Positions 5,251 to 10,836 of a stretch of DNA of 10,836 nucleotides are shown one piece after another. The DNA comes from an uncultured Ruminococcus sp. (lineage in GTDB: Bacteria; Bacillota_A; Clostridia; Oscillospirales; Ruminococcaceae), in assembly GCA_947303535.1 (NCBI GenBank), contig CAMYYQ010000014.1, forward strand, positions 1 to 10,836, written 5' to 3'. The notes beneath the pieces are model-generated. The model was given only the letters and a program-made list of their open reading frames with translations. It searched no databases and was not told where the DNA came from. The stretch's first letter is position 1, and each line of letters starts with the position of its first letter. The position numbers were made by a program, and so were the translations under genes.

Positions 5251-6768
5251 ATGAAGAAGATCACATCATTTATATGTGCCGCAGCCTGCCTTGCAGCTGC
5301 CGCAGTTCCATTTACAGCAAACGCTGCTGACGGGGACAAGGTATACGGCACCATGAATATCCCATATGCTGATTTTTACGCAGCAGAGCTGAGAAACAGC
5401 GTTCCTGTTGACGCAGTTTCTTCTGCGACAACTAACAAGTGGAAGGGCAACGCTACAGGTAAGATGGGCGATGATGGCAAGTGGCAGAACGGCGGACTTG
5501 CAGCAGGAACTTTCAATGCTGAGACTGAAAACGGCGGTGGAAAGATACTGGGTGTTACCTATCCCGTTGAGATATCAAAGGCTGACCTTGACAAGCTCAG
5601 CGACAAGATGAACTTTACTGAGCTTTCCGAAAAGCCAAAGGCATACAAGCCTGTTACAGTTGACGGCGGCAAGGCAACATTCGGCAAGCTCGTTGATACC
5701 GACGGCGAAGAAGCTCTCAGCGGTGAGATGACAGTGTCCACACTTTCAAGCTACGGTGACTATCAGATCAGTGTTAAGGGAGTGCCTACAAACTGCGATA
5801 TTTACGGCGTTATCGTAAAGACAAAAGAGGGGACGGACTACGGTATGCGTGCTCTTGAAAACATCTGGCGAAACGGTGCTATCTCATGGGGCGCAGGCGT
5901 CAAGGAGAAAGAGTCTCACGGCAATGTTCTCTCCTCCGAGCACTACAAGACCTCACAGGGACAGACTATCACCGATGTAACATTCATTACACTTAACGGC
6001 TACAGCACTCTTTCGGGACAGAACGGCTACCTGCCGCTGAAGTTTGCCGACAGTCTCACAGTTGAAAGCGGCAAGTCGGGCAAGGGCTCTGTTACATTTG
6101 ATAACTCTTCATTCCCTGCCGATTACAAGATAAAGGGCACAGTTGCAGACGGCTTTACAGTATCGGGAAATACTGTAAGCTACAATAACGCACAGCCTGG
6201 TAATTACACAGTTACAGTTTCCGATGAGGGCGGCAAGTATTCCGATGTAAGAGGAAGCTTCACACTTTCAACCGATGCTGTCCCTGTCAAGTATTCCGAC
6301 GGAAAGCTTGTGGCAGCTGACGGAGCTTCATTGACAGATGCAGCAAACTACCTCAAGAACATATCAGCCGTAACAGTAGGCGACAAGAGATATGCCGCAG
6401 GCAGACGTGGCGTAAATGTCATCGACTCACAGACAGGTGAGATAAAGCTTGACGCAAAGTCGGGGGAGGAAAATGTATTCGACGGTTCGGGCAAATACAA
6501 GCTCACAGTTGAAGCAACGGGATATGAGAAAAATTACGAGTTCGAGATAAACGATAAGGCTGCTGAAACTACAACTACCACAACATCAGCTAATACAACT
6601 TCAACATCTAAGACAACAGCAAAATCAACAACTACTACAGCTAAAAAGACAACAACAGCTGCAAAGACAGACAGTCCTAAGACAGGTGTAAACGGCGCAG
6701 CTCTGCCTGTTGCGTTCCTTGCAATTGCAGGAGCATCTGCATTTGCATTCAGAAAAAAGAGATCCTGA
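5251..6768 (+). CDS. Secreted, wall-anchored Tp47-like protein
   Basis: This 505-residue protein starts with a signal peptide (Lys2-Lys3, hydrophobic core, likely cut after ANA at 23-25). It ends with a Thr-rich spacer (440-473), an SPKTG sortase-like motif (475-479), a hydrophobic helix (483-500) and RKKRS, so it is probably attached to the cell wall. The mature N-terminus, YGTMNIPYADFYAAEL (32-47) followed by VDAVSSATT (53-61), resembles the N-terminal region of the Treponema pallidum 47-kDa lipoprotein (Tp47, a penicillin-binding protein). Similar proteins occur in gut Clostridia. The segment around 400-435 (KYKLTVEATGYEKNYEFEI) looks like the Ig-like end domain of that family. D54-A-V-S-S-A-T60 also resembles the flavinylation signature of FMN-binding domains. 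AAGGAGA (5237-5243) supports the start. Actual function here is unknown; penicillin binding should not be assumed. Confidence 0.8.
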   Translation: MKKITSFICAAACLAAAAVPFTANAADGDKVYGTMNIPYADFYAAELRNSVPVDAVSSATTNKWKGNATGKMGDDGKWQNGGLAAGTFNAETENGGGKILGVTYPVEISKADLDKLSDKMNFTELSEKPKAYKPVTVDGGKATFGKLVDTDGEEALSGEMTVSTLSSYGDYQISVKGVPTNCDIYGVIVKTKEGTDYGMRALENIWRNGAISWGAGVKEKESHGNVLSSEHYKTSQGQTITDVTFITLNGYSTLSGQNGYLPLKFADSLTVESGKSGKGSVTFDNSSFPADYKIKGTVADGFTVSGNTVSYNNAQPGNYTVTVSDEGGKYSDVRGSFTLSTDAVPVKYSDGKLVAADGASLTDAANYLKNISAVTVGDKRYAAGRRGVNVIDSQTGEIKLDAKSGEENVFDGSGKYKLTVEATGYEKNYEFEINDKAAETTTTTTSANTTSTSKTTAKSTTTTAKKTTTAAKTDSPKTGVNGAALPVAFLAIAGASAFAFRKKRS

Positions 6769-6787
6769 CAAACTCTCCAATAAATTA

Positions 6788-6817
6788 TGACCTCTGCGGC
6801 TTATGCTGCGGAGGTCA
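6788..6817 (+). other. Strong intercistronic stem-loop
   Basis: A 13-bp stem (6788-6800 with 6805-6817, two G-U pairs, loop TTAT) lies 19 bases after the Tp47-like stop codon and 22 bases before the next ATG. No T-run follows, so it is a poor intrinsic terminator. It may be an RNA-processing or stabilising element that sets relative expression of the two genes. A weak terminator is the alternative. Confidence 0.55.
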
Positions 6818-6839
6818 GATACTGTAAAGAGGTATATTT

Positions 6840-8189
6840 ATGCTATTTTTAACTGCAATTTTAATAGCGGTTTTTGTTGCTTTCTGTCTTGATAAGCCGC
6901 TGAAAAAATGTCCTGCGGCATTCTATATCACGGCAGCTGTGCTGACTGTTTCCTCAATCATAATCACACAGTCCGAAATCAATATCACGAGCCGATTTGT
7001 TCGCGATTATATTCTGGGGATATTCTCACGCGGAGCTCTCGGTACTGCATTCTGGGCGATAGTTATGTGGACAGGAGCTTTACCAAACGGCTCAGCTCCC
7101 ATAAAGAAGCTCATGCCAATACGCGGGGAGCTTTCAATAACTGCGGCTATACTCACATTTTCGCATATCATCACATACGGCGTGACGTACATCACAAATC
7201 TCATCAAGGGCAGAACAGGCTCGGACTTCGTTATGACGAGTATCGTATGTCTTGCAATGGTACTGATAATGACGCCGCTGACGGTCATGTCATTCAAAAA
7301 GATACGCAAAAAGATGAACGCAAAAACATGGAAGAAGATACAGCGTCTTGCGTACATTTTCTATGCTCTTATTTACATTCATATCCTTGTGCTTTTTGTC
7401 CCAAAGGCTCAGAAAGGCAGGGAGGGGTACTTCCTCAGTATTCTTGTGTACAGCGCGGTTTTTATCGGCTATGCTGTAATGCGTATCAGGAAGTACTACA
7501 TTGCGGGGAAAAAGCCCGAAAAGAAGCTTGTTCCCAATACTGTATGTGTCTGTGCTTTTGCTCTGCCTGTTGCACTTGCAGGAGCTGTTTCATACGGTAC
7601 AGGTACTCAGCCGGCAAAGACCTCTGTAGTTGCTGAGAATAATGCTGCGACATTCACATTTGCTCCTGAAACAACTGTACCTGGAACTTCTGAAGTGACT
7701 ACTGTCAAGGGAGACAAAAAAACATATGAGCCCACAGCTGTCACGACCTCAAAAACTACAGTCACAGAGACTTCAACTGCAAATGAAAAGGACGAAAAGC
7801 CAACATCTGCCGAGAAAGAAAAGCAAGAGGAAAAGCGAGAGGAACAGGAGCACAATGACGAACCCGAACAGGAGCAGCATGAGGATACTCCAGCCGATGA
7901 GCCGCAGCCTGCATACAAGTACAAAAACGGTGAATATGAGGGTGAAGCCGAGGGCTATGCAGGAAAGGTCCACGTAAAGCTTTCCATAGAAAATGACGCT
8001 ATAACAAGCATTTCCGCATGGGCTGACGATGACGATCCCGAGTACTTCGGTGATGCCATGAACAAAGTTATCCCACAGATAGGAGCAAAGGTAAGTGCTG
8101 ACGGCATAGACGCCTGCTCTGGAGCAACTTACAGCTCCAACGGCATTATCGAAGCCGCACGCAAAGCTCTGGAACAGGCGATGAACTGA
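6840..8189 (+). CDS. Ferric-reductase-like membrane protein fused to an FMN-binding domain
   Basis: The 449-residue product has about eight membrane helices in its first 255 residues. The central part resembles the heme-b ferric-reductase-like (YedZ/MsrQ-type) domain: ELSITAAILTFSHIITYG (97-114) and WKKIQRLAYIFYALIYIHIL (164-183), with His109 and His181 as likely heme ligands. A charged Thr/Glu/Lys-rich linker (about 258-358) leads to an extracytosolic FMN-binding domain: YKNGEYEGEAEGY (361-373), then GIDACSGATYSSNGI (422-436). In this family the Thr of the SGAT motif (Thr430) receives FMN covalently from ApbE. The protein could pass electrons from a cytosolic or membrane donor to heme, then flavin, then an outside acceptor such as Fe(III). 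Only two clear ligand His suggests one heme. No ApbE gene is in the window. AAAGAGG (6826-6832) supports the start. Confidence 0.88.
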   Translation: MLFLTAILIAVFVAFCLDKPLKKCPAAFYITAAVLTVSSIIITQSEINITSRFVRDYILGIFSRGALGTAFWAIVMWTGALPNGSAPIKKLMPIRGELSITAAILTFSHIITYGVTYITNLIKGRTGSDFVMTSIVCLAMVLIMTPLTVMSFKKIRKKMNAKTWKKIQRLAYIFYALIYIHILVLFVPKAQKGREGYFLSILVYSAVFIGYAVMRIRKYYIAGKKPEKKLVPNTVCVCAFALPVALAGAVSYGTGTQPAKTSVVAENNAATFTFAPETTVPGTSEVTTVKGDKKTYEPTAVTTSKTTVTETSTANEKDEKPTSAEKEKQEEKREEQEHNDEPEQEQHEDTPADEPQPAYKYKNGEYEGEAEGYAGKVHVKLSIENDAITSISAWADDDDPEYFGDAMNKVIPQIGAKVSADGIDACSGATYSSNGIIEAARKALEQAMN

Positions 8190-8190
8190 C

Positions 8191-9021
8191 ATGAAACGAG
8201 AGATACAGTTATTTCCCGACATAAAACTTGTTTACGGTACTGTACCTGATATTGCAGATAAAAATATTCTTGAGATAAGCTACTGCATGAAAGGTGTCTG
8301 TGAGTATAAAACAGGCGGCGAATACTATTACCTGACAAATAAAAGCTGCATGATATTACGGCATGATACGAAATCAGAATGTCATGCTTTATATTCGCCG
8401 AATTATTGCGGAATTTCAATACTTATAGACTTGCGCTGCAAGAGTGCAGGCTTTGCAGATATACTGGATATGTCGGCTGTAATGAAAAGTATAGGAGCAG
8501 CTGAGCGGTGCGTATTGACATCGTCGGAAAAAATACAAAAGCTTTTTTCTGATATATACAGTGAGAGCAGCACTCCAAAAGCTTCTATGCTGAGAATAAA
8601 AACACTCGAACTGCTTATGCTGCTCAGTGAGCGGAAAACGGTCAGCCGCGAACAGCAGGAGCTTATAGGAAGAGCGGGGGCTTTTATATGCGGTAATGTA
8701 TCGGATCATTATACTATCTCAGAGCTTTCGGAGATGTTCAGGCTTAATCAGACTACGCTGAAAGAGCTGTTCAGGCAGACCTTCGGCTGCCCGGTGTATT
8801 CCTATGCGAAAAACAGAAAGATGTTCAGCGCGGCAGAGCTTATCCGCACTTCCAATATGCGGATAATAGATATTGCCGAGGAAGTGGGCTATTGCAATGC
8901 AAGCAAGTTTTCAAGCGCATTCCGCGAAGTAATGGGAGTCAATCCTAAGTATTACCAAACGGAGCATAAAAAGCTTCACACTCAGCAGAGAAGCTTCATA
9001 TCGGAGAATTTCACGTATTAG
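8191..9021 (+). CDS. AraC-family transcriptional regulator
   Basis: This 276-residue regulator has a variable sensing N-terminal half and a C-terminal AraC DNA-binding domain with two helix-turn-helix units: TISELSEMFRLNQTTLKELF (175-194), and IIDIAEEVGYCNASKFSSAF (225-244) followed by the family's GVNPKYY (249-255). The N-terminal half carries six Cys within 83 residues (32, 37, 53, 64, 73, 83), which could bind a metal or sense redox state, but this is speculation. Its ATG begins two bases after the reductase stop codon and has no good ribosome site, so it probably depends on translational coupling to the reductase. That linkage suggests it controls this operon or related iron genes. AraC proteins such as PchR regulate iron uptake in other bacteria, though this protein is not clearly of that type. 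Confidence 0.93.
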   Translation: MKREIQLFPDIKLVYGTVPDIADKNILEISYCMKGVCEYKTGGEYYYLTNKSCMILRHDTKSECHALYSPNYCGISILIDLRCKSAGFADILDMSAVMKSIGAAERCVLTSSEKIQKLFSDIYSESSTPKASMLRIKTLELLMLLSERKTVSREQQELIGRAGAFICGNVSDHYTISELSEMFRLNQTTLKELFRQTFGCPVYSYAKNRKMFSAAELIRTSNMRIIDIAEEVGYCNASKFSSAFREVMGVNPKYYQTEHKKLHTQQRSFISENFTY

Positions 9022-9124
9022 TATCGTATATCACATTTTCTGTTCGGAGCGGAAAGAGTCCGTTATATATGGTATCATATTTATAAAGGAACCAAATCTT
9101 TTGACTTTTTACTGAGGTGATCTT
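9022..9124 (+). other. Short gap before the DUF6110-like gene
   Basis: The 103 bases after the AraC stop contain TATCAT (9073-9078) and other AT-rich hexamers that could serve as -10 boxes, but no matching -35 at normal spacing. A promoter here is possible and unproven. No T-run hairpin marks the end of the AraC transcript. Confidence 0.3.
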
Positions 9125-9421
9125 ATGAAATTCAATGATATCCCATGGAAAAAAATAGGCCTTTTTGCAGGCGGAGTTCTCTTTGGTACAGCAGGTATCA
9201 GAGTGCTTTCGAGCAAGGACGCAAAGAAGTGCTATACACAGGCAACTGCGGCTGTACTTCGTGCTAAGACAGACGTTATGGCTACTGCTTCAAAAGTCCG
9301 TGAGAACTGCGATGACATACTCGCTGACGCAAAGGAGATAAACGAGCAGAGAGCTATGGAAGAAGAAGCTGCTGTTATTGCAGATGAGTGCGAGGAGATC
9401 GCAGACACAAGCGAAGCATAA
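9125..9421 (+). CDS. DUF6110-like small membrane-associated protein
   Basis: The 98-residue product begins with a short polar stretch, then a hydrophobic glycine-rich helix, KKIGLFAGGVLFGTAGIRVL (9-28), and SSKDAKKCYTQATAAVLRAK (29-48). A long amphipathic, acidic helix continues to the end, possibly coiled. From memory this matches small clostridial proteins labelled DUF6110, often encoded next to metal-transporting P-type ATPases, which is the arrangement here. Its function is unknown. A helper or assembly role for the ATPase would be a reasonable guess, with Cys36 and the acidic tail as possible metal contacts. GAGGTGA (9114-9120) precedes the ATG. The family assignment is less certain than the gene itself. 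Confidence 0.8.
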   Translation: MKFNDIPWKKIGLFAGGVLFGTAGIRVLSSKDAKKCYTQATAAVLRAKTDVMATASKVRENCDDILADAKEINEQRAMEEEAAVIADECEEIADTSEA

Positions 9422-9426
9422 AGCAA

Positions 9427-9450
9427 AACAGACCGCTTCGACTGTCTGTT
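9427..9450 (+). other. Weak stem-loop after the DUF6110-like gene
   Basis: AACAGAC (9427-9433) and GTCTGTT (9444-9450) form a 7-bp stem with a 10-base loop six bases after the stop codon. No T-run follows. It may mark the 3' end of the message together with the neighbouring palindrome. Confidence 0.35.
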
Positions 9451-9455
9451 AGCAG

Positions 9456-9477
9456 GGGGCGATGCCCACATCGCCCC
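9456..9477. repeat. Palindromic repeat unit, copy 2
   Basis: GGGGCGATG (9456-9464), loop CCCA, CATCGCCCC (9469-9477). Both stem arms are identical to those at 3902-3923 while the loops and flanks differ. Conserved arms with a variable loop in two unrelated gaps point to a dispersed REP-like palindrome. Confidence 0.65.
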
Positions 9478-9505
9478 TTAAATTTATGTTAAATTGACAG
9501 TCTAT

Positions 9506-9530
9506 CAGGTCGCAGCGGCGACCTGTTTTT
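9506..9530 (+). terminator. Intrinsic terminator or attenuator before the ATPase gene
   Basis: CAGGTCGC (9506-9513), loop AGCG, GCGACCTG (9518-9525), followed by TTTTT (9526-9530): a perfect 8-bp stem with a T-run. It ends only three bases before the ribosome site AGGAGG of the ATPase gene. With no clear promoter between it and that gene, it may act as an attenuator for ATPase expression as well as a terminator for the gene before it. Confidence 0.7.
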
Positions 9531-9545
9531 ATAGGAGGATATAAT

Positions 9546-10836
9546 ATGAAATGCAAGATACTTCACGAAACCAAAGGGCGTATGCGAGTCCGCTTTTGCA
9601 TGAAGCGAATGACCGTGAAGCAGGCGGATATTGCCGAATATGGGCTGTCTGCCGTTACGGGAGTTACAAGAGTACAGGTGTTCGACCGCACCTGCGATGT
9701 TGTAATTGCATACACCTGTCCGAGAAATGAGATAGTGCAGAAGCTGTCAAAGTTCTCGTTCAGTGACGAGAAGAATACAGCTCTTGTCCCCGAGCAGACA
9801 GGCAGAAAACTGAACAAGCAGTATGAGGAAAAGCTTGCAGCAGTAGTCATAAGGCGATGCGTGAACAATCTGATACTGCCCCAGCCCATACGCAGGATAA
9901 TGGCTTTCATCAGAGCTGCAAAGTACATATTTCGTGGACTGAAATGTCTGCTGAAGGGCAGGCTTGAAGTGTCTGTACTTGACGCTACCGCTATCGGAGT
10001 ATCACTTCTCCGCGGTGATTTCAAGACCGCAGGCTCGGTGATGTTCCTGCTGAATGTGGGCGATATTCTTGACGAATGGACGCACAGAAAGTCCATTGAC
10101 GACCTTGCAAGGACTATGTCTCTCGGAGTTGAACAGGTATGGACAAAGACCGCCGACGGTCAGGAAGTTCTCATGTCAGTGAACGAAGTCCGCAAGGGCG
10201 ATATGATAGTAGTCAGAACAGGCTCTATGATACCTCTGGACGGAAAAGTGGTATCAGGTGACGCTATGGTCAATCAGGCATCGATGACAGGTGAATCCGT
10301 ACCTGTCCACAAGAGTGAGGGAGCTTATGTATACGCAGGAACAGTTGTGGAGGACGGCGAGTGTATCGTCGTTGTCGAGAGTACCGCAGGCGGCGGACGC
10401 TATGACCGCATCGTCAAGATGATAGAAGAGTCCGAAAAGCTGAAATCTTCTGCCGAGGACAAAGCATCATATCTTGCGGATAAGCTCGTTCCGTTGAGCT
10501 TGGGCGGTACTTTGCTCACATGGCTGCTGACAAGAAACGTGACAAAGGCGCTGTCCATTCTTATGGTGGATTTCTCCTGCGCTCTCAAGCTTGCAATGCC
10601 TATTTCTGTGCTGTCAGCAATGCGCGATTGCAGCCGTGCAGGCATAACAGTAAAGGGCGGACGTTTCCTTGAAGCTGTTGCGGAGGCTGATACCATAGTT
10701 TTCGACAAGACGGGTACGCTCACTCATTCAAGTCCGAGAGTTGCACAGATTATTACATTCGGCGGACGTGACGAAGCCGAAATGCTGCGCCTTGCAGCCT
10801 GCCTTGAGGAGCATTATCCCCATTCTATCGCAAATG
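9546..10836 (+). CDS. Heavy-metal translocating P-type ATPase, N-terminal 430 residues (runs off the right edge)
   Basis: This is a P1B-type ATPase that moves a transition metal across the membrane using ATP. It starts with a degenerate HMA-like domain (about 1-57; GRMRVRF at 11-17) lacking the usual CxxC metal site. The actuator domain carries TGES (248-251), and the phosphorylation motif is DKTGTLT with Asp387. HYPHS (423-427) begins the nucleotide-binding part. The membrane metal-site motif, normally CPC, reads FSC (343-345) in VDFSCALKLAMP, so only the second Cys is kept. This places it outside the classical Cu and Zn/Cd groups, and the metal cannot be predicted with confidence; iron, manganese or another ion is possible given the feo context. 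AGGAGG (9533-9538) fixes ATG 9546. The remaining nucleotide domain and last helices are outside the window. Confidence 0.93.
   Translation, partial: MKCKILHETKGRMRVRFCMKRMTVKQADIAEYGLSAVTGVTRVQVFDRTCDVVIAYTCPRNEIVQKLSKFSFSDEKNTALVPEQTGRKLNKQYEEKLAAVVIRRCVNNLILPQPIRRIMAFIRAAKYIFRGLKCLLKGRLEVSVLDATAIGVSLLRGDFKTAGSVMFLLNVGDILDEWTHRKSIDDLARTMSLGVEQVWTKTADGQEVLMSVNEVRKGDMIVVRTGSMIPLDGKVVSGDAMVNQASMTGESVPVHKSEGAYVYAGTVVEDGECIVVVESTAGGGRYDRIVKMIEESEKLKSSAEDKASYLADKLVPLSLGGTLLTWLLTRNVTKALSILMVDFSCALKLAMPISVLSAMRDCSRAGITVKGGRFLEAVAEADTIVFDKTGTLTHSSPRVAQIITFGGRDEAEMLRLAACLEEHYPHSIAN

Noticed and set aside
6589..6665. Repetitive ACA/ACT codons that look like a DNA tandem repeat.
   Set aside because: They encode the Thr-rich wall-spanning spacer of the secreted protein; codons vary (ACA, ACT, ACC), so this is a protein-level low-complexity region.
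9017..9032. ATTAG-TATCGT-ATATC as a further operator copy at the end of the AraC gene.
   Set aside because: It has a mismatch in each arm, overlaps a stop codon and lies far from any clear promoter.
9563..10096. A 177-residue minus-strand open frame.
   Set aside because: It is antisense to the ATPase, which is supported by clear motifs and a strong ribosome site; no independent coding evidence.

Overview
The window looks like chromosome of a Gram-positive anaerobe of the Clostridia, most likely a Ruminococcus or close relative. The grounds are the protein families present (paired FeoA plus FeoB plus a tiny Cys-rich partner, DUF2325, DUF3793, a DUF6110-like protein), the Thr-rich linkers and SPKTG-type wall anchor on a secreted protein, the strong AGGAGG-type ribosome sites and the moderate GC content. 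This is inference from recognisable families, not from a database match. No RNA gene, insertion sequence, phage gene or CRISPR array is visible.

Layout. Position 1-261 (minus strand) is the 5' part of enolase, with its promoter about 300 bases upstream. A 507-base divergent intergenic region follows (262-768). It holds the consensus enolase promoter, a stem-loop-rich enolase leader, a repeat-like inverted element and the feo promoter. Everything else reads on the plus strand: feoA1, feoA2, feoB, a 56-residue FeoB-associated Cys-rich membrane protein, a DUF2325 protein overlapping a DUF3793 protein, a flavodoxin, a secreted Tp47-like wall-anchored protein, a membrane protein fusing a ferric-reductase-like heme domain to an extracytosolic FMN-binding domain, an AraC-family regulator, a DUF6110-like membrane-associated protein, and the first 430 residues of a metal P-type ATPase that runs off the window.

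How it fits together. The cluster reads as an iron (or transition-metal) homeostasis region. FeoA/FeoB imports Fe(II). The heme/FMN membrane protein could carry electrons across the membrane to reduce Fe(III) outside the cell and so feed FeoB. Flavodoxin is the usual iron-sparing electron carrier, the P-type ATPase moves a metal across the membrane, and the AraC protein, made from the same transcript as the reductase, may regulate it. Supporting this, a 16-base palindrome of the form GTTAG-N6-CTAAC occurs at or near four gene starts (540, 727, 1254, 3940), plus a weaker copy at 630. In the two clear promoters it falls at the same place, on the predicted transcription start. This is a candidate operator for an iron or metal regulator. 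The most interesting leads are this operator set, the flavinylation-like Dxx[S/T]xAT motifs in both the Tp47-like protein and its neighbouring reductase, and the atypical FSC (instead of CPC) membrane motif of the ATPase.
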